DNA of 64,000 nucleotides. It comes from Mesocentrotus franciscanus (taxonomy: Eukaryota; Echinodermata; Echinoidea; Camarodonta; Strongylocentrotidae). The notes below the pieces were generated by a model. It saw only the letters and a program-made list of their open reading frames with translations. It was not told where the DNA came from and ran no database searches. Each line of letters begins with the position of its first letter. Position 1 is the stretch's first letter. The position numbers and the translations under genes are program-made. Of this stretch, positions 24,402 through 35,639 are shown piece by piece. The DNA lies in assembly GCA_037976565.1 (NCBI GenBank), contig CP137675.1:9132534-9196533 (forward strand), read 5' to 3'.

Positions 24402-25265
24402 GAGATACGGAGTAATTTAGGATAAGACAATGTAGAAAAGAGAAAAAATAGCTTTTTGTCCATTGCCCATTTTGTATGTTTTTGTTTGTTGGGGGAGTAC
24501 TTCATCTTTAAGTTATAACTGAGGGGAACTCAGAGGAAATGAGAAAGAGAGTAAGGGAACTATTATGTCTACCTGACATGAAGGAGTTGAGAAAGAAACG
24601 GGGTAATTTAGGAAGACAATTTAGAAAAGAGAACCTTTTTTTTTCTCGTCCATTGCTCTTTTTCTTTGTTTTTGAAGTAGGCCCGTCACAATTATTGTGC
24701 TGTGGGCATTTTCTGTCGAATATTGTGTCTTATTTTTTACGTGTGTATAGTGAAAGATGTATCAAAAGAATAGATATTAGATTTTGAAAGATATGAAGCA
24801 AGTTATTATCTGTTTAATTTCTTTTTTGATTCTTGAGAACATTTTGCTTCAAATAGCTATGAGAAAACTAGTACCGAAAGTAACGTTGAAAGTAAAGAAA
24901 TATATATAACTTTCCCTTCACAGTTTCTCATTCCACTCTATTAGAAAACAATTTATATAAAACGCTGTTGATTTAAAGAGAAGGTTGAGTTCTGGGAAAG
25001 GTGAAACATATTAATTTGGAAGCTTTTTAATTATTTTTATGTTAGTGTGGAAGACTCTCGTGGAAATTGTTCCCTGAAAAGGATGGCTCTTCGGATTCCC
25101 TCCATATTATTCGAAATATGACAAGCAACAGCTAAAGATTTTATGGACCGCAACTTTCATGCGACATGTTTGTGTAGTGTATATAGGCCTACACATTACT
25201 GTGTACAGTGCAAATTGTGACTCTTAGCAAGACAGTAGGCATACATACACCACATACACTAATAC

Positions 25266-25810
25266 TTAAAGGGATAGTTGAGTTTCGTTGCAGAGGGCGC
25301 TACACAAAATAATTTTTGTGAGATAATGAAAAACTGAGTGTCAAATTTGAAAGAATATACAATTTAAATGACAAAATTATCCTTGAGACGGCTGAAATAT
25401 CCATAAATATAACCATTTCTAATATTTGTGGTGTCTCACAAATATTCGGTAATTTTGAACCAGCCGTTGAAAAATGAGATAGCGCCTTATACGTTTTATT
25501 CCAGCCAATGCCGATATTGGCTTTTTGTTGGCTTTTTCCCGGGCTTTTTCGTGTTGGTTATAATACGCACAACCATTAATTAATTCATTTACGGTCACCG
25601 TATTTTTTAAAGTGGAGCTGAATTGGTATGATCGTATTCAATCTAAATTCACACATTTTGGGGTCTAAAATTACCTTCATAGCAATTTTAGGTTCTAAAA
25701 GGGCACTAGAAATGTCATAAATAAGAATAAGAGCAATAGGCCTACTAATAGCCATGCACTTTGAACTTTGAAGGCATTTGCGGTCTTAAACAAGAACTCA
25801 ACTATCCCTA
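25266..25810. mobile_element. MITE with TTAAAGGGATAGTTGAG ends
   Basis: TTAAAGGGATAGTTGAGTTT on the left is mirrored by GAACTCAACTATCCCTAA on the right. It is about 545 bp long with no coding capacity. It ends 110 bases upstream of exon 3. Confidence 0.85.
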
Positions 25811-25920
25811 ATGCTTCTACACAGTTTCTTTTAAATAGCAATTTCACAACCGCAACTCAACTTTATCTTGACTGGCCTGTTATCATAAACATTTTGATTT
25901 AATCTGTTCTTTCTGCACAG

Positions 25921-25984
25921 GGTGTTCACGGGTGCAAACCAGTGCGTCGGTCTTTATAAGCAGTACAAATTGTGCAACGCAAAG
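25921..25984 (+). CDS. ADAMTSL-like: ADAMTS-like gene, exon 3: thrombospondin repeat, second half
   Basis: 64 bases: the last base of codon 81, then residues 82-102, VFTGANQCVGLYKQYKLCNA and a final K. The acceptor is TTCTGCACAG and the donor GTAAGT. C89 and C99 are the fourth and fifth thrombospondin-repeat cysteines. The YKQYKLCN block is typical of ADAMTS-like and papilin N-termini. The phases (in at 2, out at 0) match the flanking exons exactly, which makes this short exon convincing. Confidence 0.92.
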
Positions 25985-26703
25985 GTAAGTCAGTATCTTA
26001 TCATGATATGAACTCATTATATGAAATCATGAATATTTGTATATACGATTGTAAATGTTTGTAAACCACCGGCTAGTGAGCTAGTAGGAGAACCTACTTA
26101 ACAGGAATTAATGTCCTTTTGGCTACCCTCGTGCACTATTTGGGGGTATTTCTTACATAATTGTGTCTGTATTTTGCTTTTGTTTAACCTTACCTTGAAA
26201 TTAAGTAAATGAATAAAGAAATAAACGAAGAAAATTTATAAAGAAAGAAACAAACAGTGAAAATGTATGCGCCCCTATGATTTTTTTCTCCATAAACATG
26301 TCTTTTGTTGGAGCACGTATGGTCGGGGATTGAACAAGTTTCTGGAAAAGGCCCTTGAAATACGGACATTTTTTTCTTCTTCAATCCGATTCCGTGCATT
26401 TGGGAAGAATGTAATCGTTGGGATATTACTGTCTGATAAGATTGGCGTATTCTTATTACCCAACCTAGCCGGACTTAACCGTTTTAGTCATGAACTTGAT
26501 CAAAAGTGTGCATTCAATATTTTCTCTCTCGAAAACTCTAGAAAAAGCGGTTTTGGAACATATTTGTTGCTTTTCATAATCAGATAATGTAATGAGACGT
26601 TGTTGTATATGAGAATTAACGATCGCAAAGACTTTACAAAAAAAAATCGACCTACGACAAATTCAATATCAGTGTTATCACTTTTAGAAATAACATTTCA
26701 AAG
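25985..26703. other. Intron 3, first part
   Basis: Nothing coding was recognised. The rest of intron 3 holds foldback MITE copy 2 and a short AT-rich stretch before the acceptor TTTTCTAG at 27149-27156. Confidence 0.6.
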
Positions 26704-26990
26704 CAGGGGAGTGTTTCACAAAGACTAAGATCGACTTTAAGTTGGACTTAACTATGGCATGCAGGATGTTCATGCCACTGTTTGCTCTCACCATTTACTG
26801 GCATTGGTCTCTCAAGGGACGTACAATCATGGTCACAAATCTACAGAATTTACATTTTTTGATAATTCATTATTGAAGGAAAAAATATTATCTGAAGATC
26901 ATAACAGTGAGAGCAACCAGTGGCATGAATGGCCTGCCATAGTTAAGTCCAACTTAAAGTCGATCTTATAGTCTTTGTGAAACACCCCTG
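26704..26990. mobile_element. Foldback MITE, copy 2
   Basis: The same family as 4912-5190, bounded by CAGGGGAGTGTTTCAC and GTGAAACACCCCTG. The arms pair almost throughout. It lies in intron 3, so when transcribed it would form a long RNA hairpin about 170 bases upstream of exon 4. Confidence 0.88.
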
Positions 26991-27156
26991 ATTATGTAAT
27001 CTAAGCATAATTGTTATGACTATTTGATTGGCTATTGATTTCTCGAAAGTCTTTGCAATCGTGCATGGTTTACAGTTTTGCCGGCTAATATTACAATGAT
27101 CAACAAAATATATTTCAGTGACAATATGATTTTCTTTTTCTGTTTTTATTTTCTAG

Positions 27157-27259
27157 CCTTGTCCAGAAGAAAGTACTGATTTTAGAACAGAGCAGTGCGA
27201 GAAATACAACCATGAACCATTCATGGGAAACATGTATCAATGGGAGACTTTTATTAAAG
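27157..27259 (+). CDS. ADAMTSL-like: ADAMTS-like gene, exon 4: end of thrombospondin repeat and start of cysteine-rich module
   Basis: 103 bases encoding residues 103-136 plus one base (phase 1). The start PCPEES gives the sixth thrombospondin-repeat cysteine (C104). The following FRTEQCEKYN and FMGNMYQWETF match the conserved pattern after the first repeat of ADAMTS, ADAMTS-like and papilin proteins (F-R-x-x-Q-C ... Y-x-W). The acceptor is TTTTCTAG and the donor GTATAT, a weaker but acceptable site. C116 begins the cysteine-rich module. No anomalies were seen. Confidence 0.93.
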
Positions 27260-27544
27260 GTATATATATAAGCAACTTCACTTCAAGCCCACTTGCAGGG
27301 GCGTCCACTTGTTTTAGGAATGAATGAGGGGCAGTGGGTAACAAGCCAGTGACTCACTCAAATTAGGAAAATATGCATAAGAAATGCGAAGGCAATTTAA
27401 TAAGTCAATAAGTAGAAAGGCACTCGTTCTTGCAGATTGTTTTCTCTTGTTGCTCTATCAGTAATATGATTGGCCCTAAACAAATTATAAACTGCATAGT
27501 TTTAGCTTTTATGTACCTTGGATGTAGAATAAGAAGTTGCCAGA

Positions 27545-29143
27545 CAGGGGTGTCGATTTGTATCCGTGGTTGGGGGGGATGATAGGTGCTAAAAGCACTA
27601 TTTTGAGCACTATTTTTTTTCAAAAACTATAACCAGTCTTAGAAGGTGCATTATTATTGGAAGGGTGTTATAAACAAAAAGTCCCAAATTTCATTCAATC
27701 TTTTTGTTTCTTGTTTTTCTTTTCACTTTCCTTTTAAGCCCTGTCAATAATGTGACATTGATTATTTACTCGATTTTAATTATTTTTGAAGAACTCCTAG
27801 GTGAAAGAAATCATAACTATTCTTGAATATTATTACTTGTTTTAGAACATGTTGGGCCTGTCTCACATTGCCTTCCATCATTCCATGGCAATTTTCCATG
27901 TTTCTTTCAGCTTATTTCTCACTTCTTTTCCATCCACTCAACTAATTCCTGATCATGCATTAACCTCATACCTACCATCACCCATGCCTAAGCTTTTTAG
28001 GGAGGGGATCCCGTAAAGTAATTTTGACATTGTAAGAAATAAACATGAGCAATATTTCATTGTAGGTTACTTTAAAGTCAACCTCTTTTTCATTGCCCAT
28101 TCACATCAGTTCCCTGAGAAAATGCTGGAATATATATGTCCCTCTTTCTCTTGTCTTTCTTCCTTTTCTCTTCCCCCTTCCTTTTTTCTTCTGCCCGTTT
28201 CTTCCCCTTTTCCCTTTTTCCCAGGTAGCAAGCCCATATGGGGATGATCTGGGTCACTTGTGCCATCTGGGCTATTAAATGGAACCCATATATGTATCCC
28301 ATATGGGGCCAATATTTAGTAACCCATATGGGATCTATGCTGGCCAGCCCTTATGGGTTCCAGATGGGAATGAGCTGGGCGTACACATATTGGTAGAATA
28401 TGAATATGCCCATATGGGTAACACATGGGGAAAATCTGGGTTAACCCACATGGGATATATCTGGGTTAACCAATATGGGTACCAGATGGGATTAAGCTGG
28501 GCATACCCATTTGGGCCCAGTTTGGTATGGGTCCCATCTGGGTCCCATCTGTCTTATATGGGTCCCATATGCTTCTTGGGTGCAGATGCCTTAGGGCCCC
28601 AGATGGTTTTCCATATGGGGCCCATGTTTCAAGAATATGGGATCCATGTGGGTCCCACATGGGCTTGCTACCTGGGTTATTATCCTCTCTGTCTCTCATT
28701 ATCTCTCTCTCCCACTCTCTACTTCTTTTTGCACTTTGCGCTTCGCGCTTAACATTTAGCTCGTTGCTTTTTAACGCTGCGGCTTTGCATTTGGCGCACT
28801 GCATTTCTATGATGCTGTTGATTGAATAAATTGAATAAATTCATCAATTCCTGATGAAGCCATATGAGCGAGAATTCAATTTATTCTTGTCTCATTTACT
28901 TCGTTTTCTATTTATATATGTATGTATTATGAAAATGAGATAGCAAAATGTGTATATTGATGGTCATCTTGCGAGTAATAACCATTAACTACTCTCATCG
29001 GGCTCTCATCGTTAATTTTTCTCTTCATTTTGTTTTTGTTTTTTATGGTGAATTATTGGGGGGGATGATTGTACAGGCCATCCCCCCCACCTGAAATATT
29101 GGGGGGATATATCCCCCCATCCCCCCCGTGATCGACACCCCTG
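27545..29143. mobile_element. Non-autonomous hAT transposon with intact 8-bp target duplication
   Basis: The ends CAGGGGTGTCGAT and ATCGACACCCCTG are perfect 13-bp inverted repeats, followed by G-rich subterminal blocks. TTGCCAGA lies directly outside both ends (27537-27544 and 29144-29151), the 8-bp duplication expected of hAT elements. No transposase reading frame remains in the 1599 bp. Another element (28220-28676) is nested inside. Confidence 0.93.
28220..28676. mobile_element. Nested TIR element built of CCCATATGGG palindromes
   Basis: The ends CCCAGGTAGCAAGCCCATAT and its near-exact inverse (CCCACATGGGCTTGCTACCTGGG spread over 28654-28676) bound 457 bp. The interior repeats the palindrome CCCATATGGG exactly at 28233, 28298, 28323 and 28409, plus variants such as CCCACATGGG, CCCTTATGGG and CCCATTTGGG, with TCTGGG spacers. 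The Met-Gly-Pro-rich frames on both strands come from these repeats. Confidence 0.87.
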
Positions 29144-29628
29144 TTGCCAGATCAGCTTAACGAAATATATATTTTTTTAATGCGCCACTTGTGATGCCCA
29201 GAGTTTCTTCAGTTTGCGATCGAGCTATTGCGCAATCACCATAATGATCAGCTGATTTGCGGGTCACGCTGTTTTCCACGCAGCGCGCTATAGCGATAGC
29301 GCGCAAGTCAAAATTTTAGTTCAAGTCCTCGAAGCATTAGGTATAAGGCGACGGTAAATGTAAGTCAAAGTGATGATTGAGAAACTAAGATTTATGCATT
29401 TACTTTGAAAAACTGAAGTGTATTAATTACGGGTAGTTAATTTGTTTCTAAATCAATTTGCGTAGGCAATCAACATTATGACTGGGAGGGCTTCTAAGTT
29501 CTAATCCGATCCTATTTTGATTTGAATGAGCTGTATTGACTATTGTATTGTGTCTGTGGCATTGTGCAGTGCCTATGCATGTGTCTTTCTTGGATCGGAT
29601 ATGGTGTTCATGTGTATTTCTATGTAAC

Positions 29629-30040
29629 TTAAGCCCCAGTCACACTGACCTCCCGGACTGTCCCGGACTGAAATTTGGCCGATCCGGGGTCAGATCCTGG
29701 GCGATCCAGCATGTCGTGTTGGACACTGGAGCACCCTAGACCGTACACAGTTCATGCCGGACCAAGGACTGATGAATACGGATGAACACGGACCCAACAC
29801 GGTGCGAACAGGGATGTAAAATCCCGGATTGAACACAGTCTGTGTTGGGTCCGGGACAGTCCGTAGCTGACCCGGGATGGTCCGGTGCCATCCGTGTTGA
29901 CACTGTGTTGTTCCGGGTCATTACAACTCAATTTCACCCAGGATCATCCCAGCTGATCAAGATATCTCTTGATCCGGGGTGTTCCGTGTTAATCTGGGGT
30001 GCTCCGTGTTGGATCCGGCTTCAGTGTGACTGTTGCTTAA
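29629..30040. mobile_element. TIR element flanked by TTAA with TCCGTGTTGG repeats
   Basis: TTAA followed by GCCCCAGTCACACTG on the left mirrors CAGTGTGACTGTTGC followed by TTAA on the right. The interior is rich in GATCCGGG, TCCGTGTTG and CCGGACTG blocks in both orientations. It is about 410 bp and non-coding. TTAA at both borders fits a TTAA-targeting transposase, but this is an inference. Confidence 0.8.
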
Positions 30041-30798
30041 GATCTATGTTATTTGCGAATTGGTTTTTCAGTCACAGACATCAAGCAGATTCTAATCTAA
30101 AAAATGGGAGGGGGGGGGCAATTATCCTCAGAAACAGGAAGAGATAAGGGAGTACATTCCCAGTGAGGCACTTTCAGTAAAGACCTTAACACCCCCCCCC
30201 CCAAAAAAAAAGGATTTAGTTCCATTTTCAGGTGAAATGTTAGGTGCACAGACATAGGCACCCACGCCCCGCCCCATCATAATGAATTTATACATGTATA
30301 TGCAAATTATATTTAGAAGTTAGAGCAATTTTGTTTTAATCAAAATTATTTAATGGTTACCATTGTAATTGGTTTTATTAGGTTTTATCCATTTATGCAT
30401 CGTATTGATATGAGATGGTTAGAACTTAGAAGTATGTTGAGATTCACCCAGTTCCCTAGACCGAAAGCTTCAGTCTCTGATATCGATGGTTGTTCCGGTG
30501 AGACTTTGTCTGGTTCCACTGACTGCCTCTATACAGTACTATACATGAAGGTTGACAAATTATGTCAGTTTTATTAAAGGATTCCCCATACTAGATGGTT
30601 ATATCTGTCTACCAATTCCCTAAATCTGTACTAAACAGGTTTGAGTTACTAGTATTTCACCATATACTGTACTACTGTGTTCTCCAATATGGCCTTGTGT
30701 ATTATTAAATCTTTTGGGTATTTTTAATAAAGACACAGAAGAACTGGATCGGTAATACAATCTAAACTATTCATTTCTTGTTTCTTTTTATCTCCAAG

Positions 30799-30931
30799 CA
30801 TCTGCCCCATGTGAGTTGAATTGCCGTGCTAAAGGTCATCGTTTCTATGTCAAGCTCGCAGAAAAGTAGTTGATGGGACTACATGTGGGATTGTCTCGGA
30901 CAGTGCTATTTGTGTGGATGGCATGTGTAAG
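30799..30931 (+). CDS. ADAMTSL-like: ADAMTS-like gene, exon 5: cysteine-rich module, with frameshift
   Basis: 133 bases. In the incoming phase it encodes A137 to K159 (SAPCELNCRAKGHRFYVKLA then EK) and stops at TAG 30867-30869. One base out of frame, from 30866, the family pattern resumes at once: VVDGTTCGIVSDSAICVDGM then CK, ending at a GTAAGA donor in phase 0. CELNC, the aromatic FYV block, VVDGT-C and ICVDG-C are the conserved core of the ADAMTS/papilin cysteine-rich module. A base missing from the A run at 30862-30865 would explain the break. Both halves are well conserved, so a sequencing error or a very recent mutation is more likely than an old pseudogene. Confidence 0.88.
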
Positions 30932-33522
30932 GTAAGAGTAAGACTCATTTATTTCTTTAAACTTTTTAAAGGCCTATGAGTTTCATGAAAGAAAGTTGCA
31001 CTTGAGAAATTAACAGAATGAAGAGCCAATTCATCATAAGAGCAGAGAAAGTTTTGCCACAAATGCTTCAGTCGAGATCTCCAGCAGATTTCATGCAGAC
31101 TTCAAACAGAGCTACATTGTAGATCCAAAAAGAACAACCAGCTACAGAGAGGAAAAGTAAAGTTAGCAGCAAGTGGAAGATGGATCTTATGGCCGTCAGA
31201 ACCACAATTTTAGCATAAATCCAGTAATAAAGGTATTGAAAGTAATAAAGGTATTGAAAGTAGAAAAGAAAAACCTTAAAAATGAAGTGGGAAAGAAAAA
31301 TCCTTAGTACAGATGAAACTGTAAACTGTAGGCCCATAAGAGCGAGAGAGAGAGAGAGAGAGATTAGTGAGAGAAAGGGAGGGGCTTAAAGAAAGAAAGA
31401 GAGACAGAGAGACACAGAGAGAGGAAGAATAGGAAACAATGAAGAACATAAGAGGAACCCTAAACCCTTCCCTGTTTGGTACTTGTAGCTCTACTTTTTC
31501 AACTTTTGTCCACCTAGCAAGATCCAGTGCCCCCCTCCTCCCCCTTCTCTGTGACCAGACTCCTGCCATGCTACTGAATGAAACTTGTATGTGTTTTCTT
31601 CATCACATGATATCTGTCAAAGAATAAAAACTCTTCTCATGTAAAACATTTCTGAATGAAGTTCTTCAGATAGATATAAAGACATTAGCTTTGCAATGAG
31701 ATCATATGCAAATTAATTTACATTTTTAGCTGGTGATGACTCAAGATCGACAATAGTTTGATTAATTTTGATTAGCAGTTAAGAAATACATCAAGTAGAC
31801 ATATATGTGTAGTCTGTAATAACACCTCATTATTTTATTACTTCAAGTACGAGAATACACCCGACAGTGGCCTGTACTTATACCGAAGAAGGAGTAGGCC
31901 TATTTATACCTCAAGGCAGAATCATTTGCACATTTGCACTATTTGTACCTTGTACGGTCAAACCATTTTTTTAAGAGCAGTGATTAAACCCTGTAAGAAC
32001 CCCAATCCATATTCCTTTCATACTTATTTTTAGCTTTTAGCTGTCTCCTGAAAATTCAGTTAATAGGTGTCCCTGAACCTGGGCCGTTGGCCATTAACCT
32101 TTGTTGAAAATGAATCTCTTGCGGAAAATTTAAAGGAAATTTGATTTGATAATTGAGAAGATGGGCAAGGGCACTCGTATCTAAATAGAAGCCATTTTCT
32201 ATCTCCCTAGACGATCTACATGTTTCAGACTCGTTGCTGTTATAGATGTTTATAATACTACATGGGTTTAGATATGAAGTGATATACATGCTTAGCTACA
32301 ATGTAAATGAAGTGTAAATATACTATCCACATTTTGAAATGTGTTACCTTGAAAAAAGTTGAGGGATTGGGACCGCATTTTTGTTGTTGTTCAAAAATCC
32401 AGGAAATTTAATCATTTAGAAGTCAGCTGCTATATATTTGACCAAAGTTCAAACGTGTAATTATAAGTAGAGTGCATTTATAAGGCAAAGAACTTTTTGA
32501 TTTAAAGCCAAATTTCACTTGATAGTATGAAATAGGTTACTCACTCTTGAAAAATCTGAAAATATTTAGCATGGTGCAATTTTAGAAATACCATTTTTGT
32601 TGAAATCTTGTTGAATGCTTGGGGCTTGTGATACATGATATTATTACGTGCAAGCATAAAACTTGTTTGCCATTCAACCTTGCTTTAAGTGCAAAACATG
32701 TCAAATTCTTGTTCGTTCATTCACTTTTAACAGCTTCCATCAATTAAACTACAAGTATGAATAAAAGCCAGAGTTATAAAGATGAGTTTAATATTAAAAG
32801 TACACCCTTCAAGCAAATGCTCTTTGAAAGAAGTATGTCATCGCCTCAAGTTAAATTGTAACAATTCTTGCTCAGGAAAGTGTAACAGGTTAGAAAATTG
32901 AAATCTTTTTGTTGTTGTTGAAAAGCCTTTTCAGTGTCTGACTTTTCATCTATTCATAGATGATAATTAGATTCTAGGGGAAGGTCATTCATACTTGTCA
33001 AAAGAGAAATGGGATTTTTCTAGAGCACTGCATCAAATTGTTGTATGTGATTGTGAGGTAATAATTTATATGCTATTTTTTACTTGTGATGATTTATGAA
33101 TGGAATAGCTTAGTTTGTTGACTTTAATCAGAATATACCAGGAAGATTCATTCATCCATTGAAGAAGCTATTGTGACCAGTAAGTCTGATTATTTTCAGA
33201 CGATTTTCTGCTAGCTCTACCTGAAATAATCTCAATAGAGTTATCTATAGAATGATTCTACTAGTAATGAGATTTAAGGTATATCAATTAACTCATCATC
33301 AATCCATCAAACAGTTATGGAATGATATGTCATCTTCATTCAACAATTGCCTTAGTTCAGGAATGAATGAAATTGGAAAGATTCCAGTGGATTACATAGA
33401 TACTGCAAAATGTTATTCAGGCAAGAAATTGTTCGTGCATCCTCTAAGTTACCAAACTTTTATGATTTTTGTTTCAAATTGATTTCCTTAGATAGTATTC
33501 TTTTATAAAACACTTGTTGCTT
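30932..33522. other. Non-coding DNA after exon 5
   Basis: No next exon of the cysteine-rich or spacer region was found. A (GA)n run lies at about 31343-31425. The remainder is AT-rich and unassigned. Confidence 0.5.
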
Positions 33523-33715
33523 GGAACTTTGAAGTTGCTTATAAAGAAAAATTGACTTCAAAAGTTGACCCCTACTTCTTTGAATAATTCTTTACTTGTA
33601 TTAACTAGTAAGGAACTACGGTAGTAGGAACTTTGAATTTGCTTATAAAGAAAAATTGACCTCGATAATTGACCCCTACTTTGTTGAATAATTCTTTACT
33701 TGTATTAACTAGTAA
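33523..33715. repeat. 104-bp tandem duplication
   Basis: GGAACTTTGAA-TTGCTTATAAAG and the following TTGACCCCTACTT ... TATTAACTAGTAA occur twice at a 104-base offset with about 10% differences. Confidence 0.85.
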
Positions 33716-33867
33716 ATGACTACTAAATTATTCATACCCTTACCAAGTTTTTTTTAGTATGTGAAAAATGGATTTGTCCCGATTTATGTTTCTTGAGAAT
33801 GTGGTATATTAAAGTATTCAACAATTCAACCACTCCATCATTCATTCATTAGTTACGAAAAACAACC

Positions 33868-33926
33868 CCAAAAAAAAAAAACAAACAAACAAACAAACAA
33901 ACACACAAACAAACAAACAAACAAAA
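33868..33926. repeat. Poly-A and (CAAA)n microsatellite
   Basis: A run of A followed by repeated CAAA units with one CACACAAA interruption. Confidence 0.9.
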
Positions 33927-33974
33927 AATTACAAGGGGTATGAATAATTCAGTTGTTAGCTGTATACTTCAGTT

Positions 33975-34680
33975 TTTTTAGTTTCTTTTATTTCACATGA
34001 ACAATAAAAACAATACATTAACAAAACATAGCATATTTACAAAATTGATATTCGTGAGCAATAAAGACATCTACACAGCGTAAGTTGTATTGCATTTACA
34101 CTAAATATTTTCAAGTTGCATGTGAAAAAAGGAACTTAATAAAAAGCATATAGCTTGTAGAATTTAAGTTCCTCAGAAAATTTTTGACACAGTGTCATTC
34201 ATAATAAGGTAGAAGTATAATAATTAAAAAAAAGCAAAGTATACAGACAAAACAGTAAAATGATATGGATGATGGATGTAAGGAAAAAGAGAAATAGGAA
34301 GGGAAGGTAAAGAATGGGGGTCAGAAGATGATTTGAGAAGAGAGAAAAGGAAGTTTTAGAATAGAATGTTCAAGGTCGGGAGTCACAGTCGGGGAAAAAA
34401 TTGTATAGTTGTGCAATATTACACGTACAAATTCAATAATAACAATTTAATATGTTTTTGAAGCTGCCACAGTTGTTAAGTCGTTTGAGATTTAGATCAA
34501 TGTTGCTCCAGTAGTTTGGTCCTGTGTATGAAATTGTTTTTTGGGCGAAAACTGTCCTGGTTAGAGGAAGATGATAGTTAGCACGTGTTGCATGTCTTGT
34601 TTACTTACTTAGAGACACAAAGTTATTATTAGGCCTATTAATTTGTTGCATGTATACAGATATGTCTCAATGGATTTCAA
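33975..34680 (-). pseudogene. Decayed 3' end of a non-LTR retrotransposon (LINE)
   Basis: On the minus strand at about 34436-34680 a frame reads NNNFVSLSK, stop, TRHATRANYHLPLTRTVFAQ, followed by KTISYTGPNYWSNIDLNL and NCGSFKNILN. This resembles the C-terminal end of reverse transcriptases of the CR1/L2 type, where a T-R-x-A-x-x-Y ... Y-x-G-P-x-x-W-N pattern is usual. It has at least one internal stop and lacks the catalytic region, so it is 5'-truncated and dead. The low-coordinate end has an AATAAA signal and an A-rich tail on the minus strand near 33975-33990. Confidence 0.7.
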
Positions 34681-35250
34681 ACTTACACATGGGGCAAGAC
34701 ACGCCATCGAGCGCAGATAAATTTCAGTAATTTCCTCCTAAACCTCCCCTCTCACTTCCCAGTGTCAACTTACCGATGGTTATAACGAGCTCTGATGCAA
34801 ATGATTTAATTTCTTCACGCTGGGCTCTCTTATCTCTACCTGCTCAATGAAAACCACTAATTAGTACAAACAATTAGAGTATATTAATTCCTTCCCGTCC
34901 CTTTATGAAGTAGTCTGCCCAATGTGTAGACACCTGTTATTTTAAATTATATTTACTTTGAAAGCCTAAGTACACAAGTCATCATGAATTAACTTTGAAA
35001 TATTTTTTTTCTGAACAACTGGATACACAAGGAGAACTGATTTCAATTTTGTTTGTCCTACTTTGATTTGTAATACAATAACTACAATAAATACACTAAT
35101 TTATATTGCACAAAATATCCATCCGTAGATGCTCATTGCACCTCAAAAGTCTTTCATTATCCTGATTTAGCGGTTTTAGCCAAACTGCAGTAAGGAATTA
35201 CATCCTACTTGGAACCCTTTGAGAGTTAGTAAATGGCATTAGTAGATTAT
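34681..35250. other. Non-coding DNA, nothing recognised
   Basis: AT-rich; no exon, RNA gene or clear repeat seen. Confidence 0.45.
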
Positions 35251-35622
35251 AGCTGCATTTACACTTGCAAGCAAAAATCATTGATTTTTCTCACATTCTG
35301 GTGTTTGGTCAGTTACCAGCAAACATGATGAAAAACTGAAATTTAAAAGAAATCCACCTCTGGAGTGTAGTTTTTTAAATCACCTGCCAAAATTTCACTG
35401 ATGTCTGCAGTGTAAATGCCTGCTCTCAAAACTTTGGTTTAATTCCTTTTTTGGTCATGTGACTCTCCTTGCATGCAGAGCAGCGACAAGTCAGGCACTA
35501 CTCACCAAAAAACTGAATGAACAAACACCAACGTTTTTTATGGGTTTTTCCAGTAGTGTAAATAGCAGTCCAAAAAATTGATGATTATTCAAAATGGTGT
35601 TTGGGCTGTGTAAATGGGCCTT
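35251..35622. mobile_element. MITE with ATTTACAC ends, copy 1
   Basis: The left end AGCTGCATTTACACTTGC and the complement of the right end (AAGGCCCATTTACACAGCCC) are inverted. It matches 62336-63018 in blocks such as TTTTTCTCACATTC, TTTGGTCATGT and TTTTTATGGG. This copy lacks the MITE inserted in the other one and so gives the empty site. Confidence 0.78.
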
Positions 35623-35639
35623 AAGTCTAGCCAGATGTA

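Larger units (their letters stand above)
23310..24660. repeat. Dispersed duplicated block interrupted by two MITEs
   Basis: Blocks such as CTGAGGGG-ACTCAGAGGAAATGA, CTACCTGACATGAAGGAGTT and GGGGTAATTTAGGA occur near 23325-23470 and again near 24510-24630. A partial third version (GGAGTAATTTAGGATAAGAC) lies near 24410. The elements at 23499-24040 and 24034-24401 lie between them, so one ancestral repeat was duplicated and then invaded, or the elements expanded within it. Confidence 0.65.
15717..25920 (+). other. Intron 2 of the ADAMTS-like gene (predicted)
   Basis: About 10.2 kb, phase 2, GTAAGT to TTTCTGCACAG. It holds the largest concentration of simple repeats in the window. The stretches 15717-16265, 16975-17700, 18131-18895, 19640-20400, 22301-23300 and 24662-25264 hold no recognised gene. 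A weak inverted repeat (GAGACCGACAGCC / GGCTGTCGGTCT) lies at about 22771-22847. Confidence 0.7.
27260..30798 (+). other. Intron 4 of the ADAMTS-like gene (predicted)
   Basis: About 3.5 kb, phase 1, ending in TTTTTATCTCCAAG. More than half of it is transposon (27545-29143 and 29629-30040). The stretch 30041-30798 has G and C homopolymers near 30108 and 30190 and no recognised gene. Confidence 0.75.

Noticed and set aside
28279..28829. 100-157 codon Met-Gly-Pro-rich frames on both strands
   Set aside because: The frames follow the CCCATATGGG repeats of a mobile element. Openness on both strands reflects the palindromes.
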